This document shows, piece after piece, positions 9,516-17,431 of a stretch of 64,000 bases of DNA. The notes under the pieces are model-generated. The model ran no database searches. It saw only the letters and a list, made by a program, of their open reading frames with translations, and was not told the origin of the DNA. Source of the stretch: UBA1563 sp037440065 (GTDB lineage Bacteria > Bacteroidota > Ignavibacteria > Ignavibacteriales > Ignavibacteriaceae). Position numbers and translations under genes: made by a program. The DNA lies in NCBI GenBank assembly GCA_037440065.1, contig JBBIUV010000015.1:186001-250000 (forward strand), given 5' to 3'. The stretch's first letter is position 1. Each line of letters starts with the position of its first letter.

Positions 9516-9569
9516 CATAATTTTACAACTTAATGTAACGAAATATTGCATCTGTAATAAAATATTGCA
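9516..9569. promoter_or_regulatory. Inverted and direct short repeats between two lipoprotein genes
   Basis: AGTTGT (9516-9521) and ACAACT (9535-9540) form an inverted repeat. AAATATTGCA then occurs twice, at 9541-9550 and 9560-9569, 19 bases apart, which is close to two helical turns. This spacing is operator-like. The site lies 120-170 bases upstream of the lipoprotein gene that starts at 9398. No protein can be assigned to it. Confidence 0.25.
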
Positions 9570-9610
9570 AGGCAAAATTACTTATTCAATGGAATAATTT
9601 AATCCATTTT

Positions 9611-10252
9611 TCATTTAGACGCAGCTAGCTCTTCCTCCATCGCAGAGAAAAAAGTCTTATTAAATAATTGATTCTGTAATTCCGATTGTTTAACCACGGC
9701 TCCATTTTCTAAATCCATTCTTATAATATGCAGCGATACATCAGTTTCGTTGAATAAAATCGGTTTCAATTGAATTGAGACAAAGTATTTGTAGGAATGA
9801 ACTCTTGAATCGGATTCCGAATGATATTCGTTTGAAGAAGTAGCGTTTGAATTAGAGGATGATGAGCTCGAAGAGCCGTCTGAATTTAATAGCATAAAAA
9901 TTAATCCCACGATAAGTACAATCCCTACTACTGTTATGCAAGTTGTTAAAAACTTTGAACTATCTCCTTCCAAAGCTTTTTCTTCCTCAGGCAGTAAACG
10001 GGAAGAAGAGTATTCGCCTGTTACAAGTCCGGTAGTGGGATCGCTCAAGGTGATCATAAAATTTCTTTTTTGGAGTATAGAAATTCCAGCCTTATAGACT
10101 TCTTCTTTTGAAGAATGGAAAGTCTGATCCGCAACGACAACCTCATTATATTTTCCATTTTGCTGCAGTTGTGTCTGTTGAGGAACGGCGCAACCGGAAA
10201 GTGAATAGTAGAGAAAACTGAAAAGTGAAATATAAACTATCGTCTTTTTCAT
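9611..10252 (-). CDS. Lipoprotein with internal hydrophobic segment and Ser-rich linker
   Basis: I place the start at ATG 10252 because GAAAGGG precedes it and because residue 1 then begins a lipoprotein signal ending in the lipobox LSGCAV; the longer frame to 10288 adds 12 residues before the signal. The 213-residue product has an N-terminal domain (residues about 30-90, including a KAGISILQKRNF segment), a central hydrophobic helix (TCITVVGIVLIVGLIFMLL), a serine/asparagine-rich linker, and a C-terminal beta-rich domain (YKYFVSIQLKPILFNETDVS). The N- and C-terminal parts resemble the two halves of small outer-membrane lipoproteins split by the inserted hydrophobic/Ser-rich segment. No known function. 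Confidence 0.65.
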   Translation of the reverse strand: MKKTIVYISLFSFLYYSLSGCAVPQQTQLQQNGKYNEVVVADQTFHSSKEEVYKAGISILQKRNFMITLSDPTTGLVTGEYSSSRLLPEEEKALEGDSSKFLTTCITVVGIVLIVGLIFMLLNSDGSSSSSSSNSNATSSNEYHSESDSRVHSYKYFVSIQLKPILFNETDVSLHIIRMDLENGAVVKQSELQNQLFNKTFFSAMEEELAASK

Positions 10253-10603
10253 ACAACCCTTTCTAAATATGATTGTTCTCTGTCCCAAAGATTATACCAA
10301 TAAATTCGAACTGATTCTCAAACATTTTTATTTGTGTTGTAGCAAATCAAAGAAAAAGTGAAGAAGTTTTTAGACAGATAAGATAGCTGGCAATTTCCAG
10401 ACAGTCGTTTAGTGAAAGGAACAAGATTGTTTTTCTAATTAATCATCCATCCATTCAGCTACGTCGTCGGGTTTTGTTTGTAAAATATTGTTGCTACTAT
10501 TTAGAAGTGATTTAAGCGGATAATACTTACGACTTAGGTTTTCCTATTCATCGGTTGTAATTTTGTAACAAATATTATTTTACAATTATAATAAGGTTCG
10601 TCA
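10253..10603. other. Intergenic region, divergent
   Basis: This 350-base stretch separates the lipoprotein gene on the minus strand from the Rossmann protein gene on the plus strand. It holds the probable promoter at 10563-10592. No ORF with a ribosome site, no RNA fold and no repeat stands out in the rest. Confidence 0.5.
10563..10592 (+). promoter_or_regulatory. Probable sigma-70-type promoter of the Rossmann-fold gene
   Basis: TTGTAA (10563-10568) and TATAAT (10587-10592) are separated by 18 bases, and the -10 ends 11 bases before the ATG at 10604. The leader would be only a few bases long, so either translation is nearly leaderless or the real promoter lies further upstream. Confidence 0.4.
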
Positions 10604-12304
10604 ATGGACATTCAACACAAAAAAGTTTTAGTTCTCGGCGGCTGGGGATTGGTAGGAAACGCAGTTACAAAAAAACTGATCTCCGAAAAACCCAAACAGA
10701 TTATCGTCACTTCTCTTCGTAAAGAAGAAGCCTTCGAGGAAGTTAACAAGCTCAAAAAAGAATACCCGCATCTGCCAAAAAATTATTTTGTGCCCTGGTG
10801 GGGGAATATTCTAGTTCGTGAAGAATTTAAAGATAAGGATAGACATGATCTTCTTGCCGACCCGCAGAAAAGAAAAATCTTGATGCAAGATACGCTTGAG
10901 GAACTTGGAAGCGAAATATTAAAAAGTTCATCTCTTTATAAACTCATCAACAAACACAAACCGCAAATTATTGTTGATTGCATCAATACAGCTACAGGAA
11001 TTGCATATCAAGACATCTACACTACTTACAAGCGTGTAAAGCACAAACTGAATAACAAACCTAAATTGGAAGAAGTTGTTGAAGAAACCGAAAAAATTCT
11101 TTGCACTATGTATATTCCGCAGTTGATAAGACACATACAAATTCTTTATAATGCGATGCACGTTGCAAAAACTGAGATCTATTTTAAGATAGGGACAAGC
11201 GGAACTGGAGGAATGGGATTGAATATTCCATACACGCACAGCGAAGAAAAACCATCACGCGTTCTGCTTAGTAAATCCGCTATTGCGGGCGCCCACACGC
11301 TTCTGCTTTGGTTGATGGGAAGAACTCCCGATTCTGCAATTGCAAAGGAAATTAAACCAACCGCGGCGATCGCATGGAAAAAAATTGAATTCAATACAGT
11401 GAAGAAAAAAGGGAAACCCATTGAGTTGTATGATATTCCTTATGAAAATCAGACCTCTTTAACTGAAAAATTAAAGTATCAGTTAGATAATACATATTCA
11501 CCAAGCGGAAAAGTTTTAAAATCGGTTTTTATTGATACCGGCGAAAACGGAATTTTTTCCCGCGGCGAATTTGAAGTAATTACAGCGCAGAAGCAAATGG
11601 AATTTGTTACTCCCGAAGAAATTGCAGAGAACATCATTTATGAAATTAAAGGACGAAACACAGGCAGCGATATTATTAACGCACTCGATAATGCAACGTT
11701 GAATCCAAGTTACCGTGCCGGATATCTTCAACACTTTGCGGTTGATATTCTTTCCGATCTTGAGAAGAAGCATGAAATCAGCAGCGTAGCATTTGAAATG
11801 CTTGGCCCTCCGCGACTTTCAAAATTATTGTTTGAAATTCATTTGATAAAAACGATTGCCGGAACGATGAAAAATGTTCCAGCTTATTCCGCAAAAAAAC
11901 TTTCACAGTTATCTACTGAATTAATTAAAAACAATAACAGCTTGCGGAATGAAATGCTTTCGATTGGAATTCCAATTTTATTGCCGGACGGCAAAACTCT
12001 CTTGCGTGGAAACGAAATGAAAATTCCAGTCTCTACCGGCGAAAAGGAAATCCTTCTTGATAAAACAAAAATCAACCAATTCGCTTATGAAGGCTGGCTA
12101 GATCTTCGTCCTTCAAATATGGCTGCCTGGTTGAAACGGATAAAGGCAATTATGGATGAAGCAACGGCGATCAGTGAAAAAGAAACGAGTTCGCTTCATG
12201 TGCGTACCAAACAATATTGGAATTATTTTGAAGAGATTAGTATAGGGAGAGTTGTAAGCTGGATTTTCATCCATGAAGAAAAAGGAACGAGGATGAAAGA
12301 TTAG
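10604..12304 (+). CDS. Large NAD(P)-binding Rossmann-fold protein, SDR/epimerase-like
   Basis: The 566-residue protein opens with a Rossmann dinucleotide site (VLVLGGWGLVGNAVTKKLI, residues about 8-26), as in extended short-chain dehydrogenases and nucleotide-sugar epimerases. A segment KIGTSGTGGMGLNIPYTH sits where the SDR Ser/Tyr region would be, but the canonical YxxxK is not obvious. The C-terminal half (about 300-566) is helical and matches no domain I know. It is nearly twice the length of a normal epimerase. There is no signal peptide or membrane segment, so it is probably cytoplasmic. The gene is monocistronic and ends in a hairpin shared with the convergent PspC gene. The substrate is unknown. 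Confidence 0.7.
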   Translation: MDIQHKKVLVLGGWGLVGNAVTKKLISEKPKQIIVTSLRKEEAFEEVNKLKKEYPHLPKNYFVPWWGNILVREEFKDKDRHDLLADPQKRKILMQDTLEELGSEILKSSSLYKLINKHKPQIIVDCINTATGIAYQDIYTTYKRVKHKLNNKPKLEEVVEETEKILCTMYIPQLIRHIQILYNAMHVAKTEIYFKIGTSGTGGMGLNIPYTHSEEKPSRVLLSKSAIAGAHTLLLWLMGRTPDSAIAKEIKPTAAIAWKKIEFNTVKKKGKPIELYDIPYENQTSLTEKLKYQLDNTYSPSGKVLKSVFIDTGENGIFSRGEFEVITAQKQMEFVTPEEIAENIIYEIKGRNTGSDIINALDNATLNPSYRAGYLQHFAVDILSDLEKKHEISSVAFEMLGPPRLSKLLFEIHLIKTIAGTMKNVPAYSAKKLSQLSTELIKNNNSLRNEMLSIGIPILLPDGKTLLRGNEMKIPVSTGEKEILLDKTKINQFAYEGWLDLRPSNMAAWLKRIKAIMDEATAISEKETSSLHVRTKQYWNYFEEISIGRVVSWIFIHEEKGTRMKD

Positions 12305-12337
12305 TGATTGTCCCCAAAAGAAAGTAAAACTATTTTA

Positions 12338-12379
12338 TTCGCCGCAGCTTCGTAATAAACAACAGAATGTTGCGGCGAA
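12338..12379. terminator. Bidirectional hairpin between convergent genes
   Basis: TTCGCCGCAGC (12338-12348) pairs with GTTGCGGCGAA (12369-12379) with one G-T wobble. It lies between the stop of the Rossmann gene (12304) and the stop of the PspC gene (12382). The minus-strand side is followed by ATAAAATAGTTTT, the plus-strand side by CTTTATTCTT. It probably serves both genes. Confidence 0.6.
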
Positions 12380-12381
12380 CT

Positions 12382-12576
12382 TTATTCTTCGCTATCCGCA
12401 GCCGGCATTACTACCCAAAGTACGATGTATACAAGTAAACCTGGAAAAGCCACACTTAAAATTGAAACGAGCACGTATCCAAGACGCACAATAGTGGGAT
12501 CCCAGCCAAGCCATTCAGCAAGACCACCGCAAACTCCGGCGATCATTTTATTTCTTGATTTTTTTAACGCTGCCAT
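12382..12576 (-). CDS. PspC-domain membrane protein
   Basis: The 64-residue product is a bare PspC domain: a basic N-terminus (LKKSRNKMIAGVCGGLAEWL), the conserved WDPTIVRLGYVL stretch and one strongly hydrophobic helix (SVAFPGLLVYIVLWVVMP). In enterobacteria PspC senses envelope stress with PspA and PspB. Stand-alone short PspC proteins are common in Bacteroidota, where the mechanism is less clear. No pspA or pspB is adjacent. The start is supported by AAGGAAG about 7 bases upstream of the ATG. Confidence 0.9.
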   Translation of the reverse strand: MAALKKSRNKMIAGVCGGLAEWLGWDPTIVRLGYVLVSILSVAFPGLLVYIVLWVVMPAADSEE

Positions 12577-12722
12577 AAATCTTCCTTTTGTTATGGTAAA
12601 GTTATTTCAAAAAGTTTAGAACTTCAACTTCATTTAAACGAGAAAGTTGCAAAACCTGTTCTACTTGACTAATTTTTGCTCACTTATTTATTTGATTTCA
12701 CATAACCTAAAGAGGTTTCATT

Positions 12723-14222
12723 TTGACGGCAAAAGAAGAAGTTTATCAAAAAGCGGAAGAACTCTCTTCCGAGTTTAATTATAAAGCAAAAGAAGTTTCA
12801 ATTATTTTAGCTGCCGGACACGGCAAAAGAATAAAATCTCACCGCTCAAAAATGCTGCATGCTATTTGGGGAACACCAACTGTTGAGCGTGTATTCAATG
12901 CTTCAAGTCAAGGAATACCATCTGTTAATTCAATTTTAGTTGTTGGAATAAAAGCGTTGGATGTGATGTCGGTAATCGGAAAACGTCAGCAGACAATGTT
13001 TGCTTATCAAGCCGAGCAAAAGGGAACCGGACACGCCGTACAAGTCGCTCTTGAAAAGATTGATCCGACAAAATTTGACGGAAATGTTTTTGTTTTTCCG
13101 GGTGATATGGGATTGATCAACAAAGAAACTGCTGCAATGTTTCGTGAAGCTTTCATTTCGTCAAAATCCGATATGATGGTTCTTACCGGAATTTTTGAAG
13201 GCAACTCAGCAGAAAATTCTTACGGAAGAATTATCCGTGTTAAAGGAATGGATGCAGAGGGAAATCCTTGCGGTGGCGATTGCGGAAACGTTATCGAAAT
13301 TAAAGAACATAAAGATATTCTCTCTCTGCCGGACGATAAGCCTTATCTTTTAAAATATAAAGGAAGAACTTTTTCTTACACGAAACAAGAACTGATCGAA
13401 AACCGTGAATTTAACTCCGGTGTTTATGCTTTCGATTACAAAAAACTTGTAGCGCAGATTAAAAACCTCAGCAGCGAAAACGCTCAGAATGAAATCTACA
13501 TAACCGATCTTATTTCTTTATTTAACAAGTTCGGTTACTCCGTTTCAGCCAGCAGTCCCGATGATCAAAATGTTGTAATGGGATTTAATGATAAATCTGT
13601 TTTAAAAGAAATGGAGAGCATCTACAGAAAAACTGTTTATGATAAGCTGAAGAATATAATCGAAATTGATGATCATGAGGATTTTTTTATTGCTGAATCG
13701 GTTGTAGAAGATATTCTAAAAATGGATAGAGATGGAACTCCGCTTGATATCCGAATTGGGAAAGGTGTTTATATCGGCAAAGGAGTAAGACTAAATTACA
13801 ATTTGAATTTGAAGAAAAACGTATTTGTTGATGGAAATGTTACTTTCGGTAAAAATGTTCATGTTTGGGAAAATGTTCACCTTTCAACTTTTACTCATCA
13901 AAAACTTGTGATCGGTGACGGAGTTGAAATTCTTTGGGGCGATATCATCAAAGGAAATATTGAGATCGGCGAGAACACGAAAATTGAATCAAGCGTTAAC
14001 ATGACCGGAAGTGACGAGTTTCCAGTCTCAATCGGGAAGAATGTCTTGATTAAAGGGACGAGCTACATTTTCGGATGTGTTATTGAAGATGATATTTACA
14101 TCGAACACAGCGTTTTGATAAGAAAGAAAATCTGTAAACTCGTAAAACGGAATGGAGAATTACAAAAAATCAGATTCTTTCTGCCGATGCCTTCGGGAAT
14201 TGATGCGATAGAAAATTTGTAA
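12723..14222 (+). CDS. GlmU-like nucleotidyltransferase with left-handed beta-helix tail
   Basis: Translation appears to start at TTG 12723, preceded by AGAGG with 9 bases spacing. The 499-residue protein has an N-terminal sugar-nucleotidyltransferase domain with the signature LAAGHGKRIKSHRSKMLHAI; the Lys of the GlmU motif is kept while its neighbouring Pro is Ser. Next come GTGHAVQVAL and FPGDMGL, the metal-binding region. Hexapeptide repeats of a left-handed beta helix run from about 345 to 480 (IRIGKGVYIGKGVRL, IEIGENTKIESSV). Unlike GlmU, I find no acetyltransferase signature such as NIGAGTI, so it may only make a UDP- or dTDP-sugar, probably UDP-GlcNAc. It converges on rpsT across a terminator. 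Confidence 0.78.
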   Translation: MTAKEEVYQKAEELSSEFNYKAKEVSIILAAGHGKRIKSHRSKMLHAIWGTPTVERVFNASSQGIPSVNSILVVGIKALDVMSVIGKRQQTMFAYQAEQKGTGHAVQVALEKIDPTKFDGNVFVFPGDMGLINKETAAMFREAFISSKSDMMVLTGIFEGNSAENSYGRIIRVKGMDAEGNPCGGDCGNVIEIKEHKDILSLPDDKPYLLKYKGRTFSYTKQELIENREFNSGVYAFDYKKLVAQIKNLSSENAQNEIYITDLISLFNKFGYSVSASSPDDQNVVMGFNDKSVLKEMESIYRKTVYDKLKNIIEIDDHEDFFIAESVVEDILKMDRDGTPLDIRIGKGVYIGKGVRLNYNLNLKKNVFVDGNVTFGKNVHVWENVHLSTFTHQKLVIGDGVEILWGDIIKGNIEIGENTKIESSVNMTGSDEFPVSIGKNVLIKGTSYIFGCVIEDDIYIEHSVLIRKKICKLVKRNGELQKIRFFLPMPSGIDAIENL

Positions 14223-14230
14223 GAATTGGG

Positions 14231-14264
14231 AAAATCCCGCGGTAAAATACCACTGCGGGATTTT
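14231..14264. terminator. Bidirectional terminator between the GlmU-like gene and rpsT
   Basis: AAAATCCCGC (14231-14240) pairs perfectly with GCGGGATTTT (14255-14264); GGT and ACC inside add three pairs. The A-rich left arm and T-rich right arm make it an intrinsic terminator in both directions, fitting the convergent stops at 14222 and 14277. Confidence 0.8.
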
Positions 14265-14276
14265 CAACTAAAAATC

Positions 14277-14558
14277 TTATGCTTTGGCTTCAGTTTTTGG
14301 AGCAGCTACAACAGCATTAAAATGTTTTGTTAAAGCGGCTTTTCTTCTGGCTGCAGTGTTTTTGTGGATTCTCCCCTTTGCGGAAACTTTATCGGTATAA
14401 GCAACAGCTTCTTTGTAAGCTTTTTCAATTTCTTCTTTTTCCGAAATACCCAATGCTTTTTTAGTAAGTGTTTTTAATTTTGAAAGTGAAGTTTTATTCT
14501 CTACTCTTCTTCTTTCGGTCACTTTAATTCTTTTCTTAGCGGACTTATGATTTGCCAT
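14277..14558 (-). CDS. rpsT: 30S ribosomal protein S20
   Basis: The start is ATG 14558 (MANHKSAKKRIKVTERRR), the universal S20 N-terminus, with AAAAAGG just upstream. The longer frame to 14612 would run through the promoter -10 element and can be excluded. The 93-residue product is highly basic and helical, with the conserved AKGRIHKNTAARRKAALTKH segment that binds 16S rRNA in the 30S body. The C-terminus carries a short Ala/Lys extension. It is a single-gene unit with a textbook promoter at 14597-14625 and a terminator at 14231-14264. Confidence 0.98.
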   Translation of the reverse strand: MANHKSAKKRIKVTERRRVENKTSLSKLKTLTKKALGISEKEEIEKAYKEAVAYTDKVSAKGRIHKNTAARRKAALTKHFNAVVAAPKTEAKA

Positions 14559-14596
14559 TACGACCTTTTTTAATAATTCTTTAAAATTTCGCTTCA

Positions 14597-14625
14597 AATA
14601 TAGAGATTTCACCTTTCGTTGTCAA
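14597..14625 (-). promoter_or_regulatory. rpsT promoter
   Basis: On the minus strand TTGACA (14620-14625) and TATATT (14597-14602) are 17 bases apart, and the -10 continues as TATATTTG. The start of transcription would be near 14590, giving a leader of about 32 bases to the rpsT ATG at 14558. This is the best-matched promoter in the window. Confidence 0.8.
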
Positions 14626-14744
14626 ACTTTTCTTTTGGGAAATCAATTTAACTTCAAGAACCAGAAATCTTTCCTAACTCTTTATAAATAAGAGAGATAA
14701 CGGTATCAACTAAAGAATGTAGCGAAAAGAAGCCTAATTTTATA

Positions 14745-14776
14745 TTGATTTCCCCCCCCTTTAAATCGTATATTTG
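14745..14776 (+). promoter_or_regulatory. Promoter with an eight-C tract in its spacer
   Basis: TTGATT (14745-14750) and TATATTTG (14769-14776) are separated by an 18-base spacer that contains eight consecutive C residues (14752-14759). The predicted transcription start is near 14783, 30 bases ahead of the TTG start of the GH2-like gene at 14813. A loss of one C would give the 17-base spacer seen at rpsT, argC and plsY, so the tract could tune or switch the promoter. Confidence 0.6.
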
Positions 14777-14812
14777 CATCTCCGATTACGATTATTTAAA
14801 GGATTATTGCTT

Positions 14813-17428
14813 TTGACCTCTTTGCACAGAAAATTTACTCTTATTACTGTTCTTTTGCTGCTTTTCAACTCGAAAACGATCCAACCACAAATTATTTTTA
14901 AGGAATTGCCGCATTACGCTGTTTCGGAAAAAGACCTAAATTATATTGAAAATTCCTCGGTTCGTAAAACGATGCTTCTGAATGGACCATGGAAAGTCTA
15001 CAACTTTAAAGATGAAGAAAAGAAAAAAGCCCTTGTCGGCGTTCCATCGCATTTTGAAGGGAATGCTGAGGTTGTTTATGAAAAATATTTTGAAATTTCT
15101 AAAAATGAACTGGAAAACAACAATTTTGAGCTAAATTTTCTCGGCGTAAGTCACACCGCTGAAATTTCTATCAATAACTCGGTCATATATTTGCATTCTG
15201 GTGGTGAGTTTCCTTTTTCCATTTTGCTTCCGAAGGATTTGCTAAGAAGCGACAAGAAAAATCTGCTAACCGTAAAAGTAAATTCCAAACTAGATGCTAC
15301 ACAGACAATTCCCTATAAAAATGAGTTTCTGGCTCCTGAAAGATTTGGAGGAATTTTTAGAGATGTCTATCTATCCTTCGTACCGAATATTCATATTTCC
15401 CGGTTTAATTTCCATTATGATGTTACCCCGAATTCATCGCGAGCAAAAGTATTTGTATCGGCAAATTTTGCCAACCATGAATTTCGCGGAAAGAATGATT
15501 CAACTTCATCAGAAAGATTTGAAGTAAAATTTTCAATTCAGAATAAAAATGATTTTACATCAAACGGTTCTGTCTCGAATCAAATTGAATTACGTAAAGG
15601 GAAAGAAAAAATTCTTACCGAATCATTTGAAGCGACAAATTTATTATTGTGGAGTTGTGCAGTTCCCAATTCTTACGTTATCATCGCACAAATTTTACTT
15701 AATGGAAATGTGATTGACGAGATTAAGCAGCCGATTTCGTTCTACAGCTTTTCAATTCAAAAAGACTCTCCCTATTTAAATGGAGAAAAATTTCAACTAA
15801 ACGGAGTAACCTACTTAGCTTCAAATAAAAGTTACGGGAGCATGTTCACCTACGAACAGATGAAGAATGATCTTACACAAATTAAAGATTTAGGTTTTAA
15901 TGCGGTTCGTTTTCCGAAACAAGCACCCCATCCTTATTTACTTTCCTTATGCAGTGAACTTGGGTTGCTTGCATTTATTGAGTCTCCGGCTTCTTCCCTT
16001 CCCGAAAATTTAGTTGAAGATCAAAATTTCATTTCACTTTCAAATAGTTATTTTCAAAGATTTCTTTCCGCTTACGGAAATTACAGCGCAGTAGCGGCGA
16101 TCGGATTGGGCGGCGGATTTTTACCAAACTCGCCTAGTCATTCTTTTTATTTGGAATCTCAGGCAAACGAAATTAAGAAAATTCTTTCAAAACCGGTTTA
16201 CGCTTCATTTATCGCAGGAAATTTTAGTGATATTCCAAAATTGGATTTTTACGGAATAGAATTATTCGCAACTTCTTTACCTTCACAGTCCGGACTTTCA
16301 CTTTTTGATGCAATTTATAAACCACTTCAAGAAGAATTGGGAAAGGGTAAAGTTTTCGTAAGCGAAGCAACTTATATGGTTACGCAAGGAAGGTCAAGCG
16401 GCTATACAAACAAATCAACATTTGAAGCTCAAGCAAAATTTTTCAGCGATCTCCTTTCTTATTCGGAAGAAAGTGAGAGTGCGGGATACTTTATCAATGC
16501 GATGTACGATTACCGGTGCGATTATCATTCGGTTCTTTCTTCGTATAATGAAAATAAAATTCTTTCGTTAGGAATATGCAACGAAGACCGGAACACTGGT
16601 CGCCCCGGCTACAAAGTGCTTTACGCAAAGCTTCATAATCTTGAACAGGTAACCATTCCGATCGGATTAAGAAAAGATCAGTCGCCGATGGCGTTTATTA
16701 TCAGTGGTTTGCTGCTTGCGTTGTTTACAGGATTTTTAATTAATTCAGGAAGAAAATTTAGAGAAGATACTTCACGCGCCCTTTTGCGTCCCTATAACTT
16801 TTTTGCAGACATCCGAGACTTGCGAATTATTTCCGGTTTGCATACAACAATTTTGGCGTTCATTGTTTCCGCAATTATCGGAACATTGATGGCAAGTCTT
16901 TTCTTTTACTTTAAAGATAAAATTGTATTTGAGCGGTTCATTCTTTCCTTTGGAAGTGAAAATGTTACCTGGGCAATGAGTTATCTTTCATGGCATCCGG
17001 TTCAGGCAATAATCAGTTTGTCGGCAATTGTATTTTTAAAATTGCTGATTGTTTCTTTGCTCGTAAAGTTCTTTTCCTTTTTTGTAATGAATAAGATATT
17101 TCTTTCAAACGCATATTATGTTGTAGTTTGGTCTTTTCTTCCTTTTGTGTTGTTAATTCCCGGGGCGATTATTCTTTACCGGATGCTCGCAATGGATACG
17201 ATGAATTTATACATTTATCTGATCCTTATGCTTTTTGGTGTTTTATCGTTATATAGGTTGGTGAAAGGTATTTACGTTATCTATGATGTTTCACCGGGAA
17301 AAGTTTATTTGTACACTTTTGCCTTTCTAATAGGTGTTTCCATCGTATTCTTGCTTTTCATGCAGACCTATTACGCAACATTTGATTTCCTCCAGTATGG
17401 ATTAAAAGAATTTTTGGCAAGGATATAA
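14813..17428 (+). CDS. GH2-like protein, probable pseudoenzyme, with C-terminal multi-pass membrane domain
   Basis: I take TTG 14813 as the start (AAAGGA nine bases before), giving a signal-like N-terminus (FTLITVLLLLFNS) and 871 residues. An N-terminal jelly-roll sugar-binding domain (ELNFLGVSHTAEISINN, APERFGGIFRDVYL), an immunoglobulin-like domain and a TIM-barrel region (LKDLGFNAVRFPKQAPHPY) match glycoside hydrolase family 2. The nucleophile position looks intact (VFVSEATYM, Glu at 16364-16366). The acid/base loop, normally SLGNE, reads GLGGG (16103-16117), so Asn and Glu are both Gly. From about residue 620 five or six membrane helices follow, like a Yip1-type domain. It abuts smc at 17432. 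Probably a membrane-held carbohydrate-binding protein rather than an active hydrolase. Confidence 0.75.
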   Translation: MTSLHRKFTLITVLLLLFNSKTIQPQIIFKELPHYAVSEKDLNYIENSSVRKTMLLNGPWKVYNFKDEEKKKALVGVPSHFEGNAEVVYEKYFEISKNELENNNFELNFLGVSHTAEISINNSVIYLHSGGEFPFSILLPKDLLRSDKKNLLTVKVNSKLDATQTIPYKNEFLAPERFGGIFRDVYLSFVPNIHISRFNFHYDVTPNSSRAKVFVSANFANHEFRGKNDSTSSERFEVKFSIQNKNDFTSNGSVSNQIELRKGKEKILTESFEATNLLLWSCAVPNSYVIIAQILLNGNVIDEIKQPISFYSFSIQKDSPYLNGEKFQLNGVTYLASNKSYGSMFTYEQMKNDLTQIKDLGFNAVRFPKQAPHPYLLSLCSELGLLAFIESPASSLPENLVEDQNFISLSNSYFQRFLSAYGNYSAVAAIGLGGGFLPNSPSHSFYLESQANEIKKILSKPVYASFIAGNFSDIPKLDFYGIELFATSLPSQSGLSLFDAIYKPLQEELGKGKVFVSEATYMVTQGRSSGYTNKSTFEAQAKFFSDLLSYSEESESAGYFINAMYDYRCDYHSVLSSYNENKILSLGICNEDRNTGRPGYKVLYAKLHNLEQVTIPIGLRKDQSPMAFIISGLLLALFTGFLINSGRKFREDTSRALLRPYNFFADIRDLRIISGLHTTILAFIVSAIIGTLMASLFFYFKDKIVFERFILSFGSENVTWAMSYLSWHPVQAIISLSAIVFLKLLIVSLLVKFFSFFVMNKIFLSNAYYVVVWSFLPFVLLIPGAIILYRMLAMDTMNLYIYLILMLFGVLSLYRLVKGIYVIYDVSPGKVYLYTFAFLIGVSIVFLLFMQTYYATFDFLQYGLKEFLARI

Positions 17429-17431
17429 TTT

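Noticed and set aside
14559..14612. N-terminal extension of rpsT
   Set aside because: It would place coding sequence across the promoter -10 element, and the S20 N-terminus MANHKSAKKR is at 14558.
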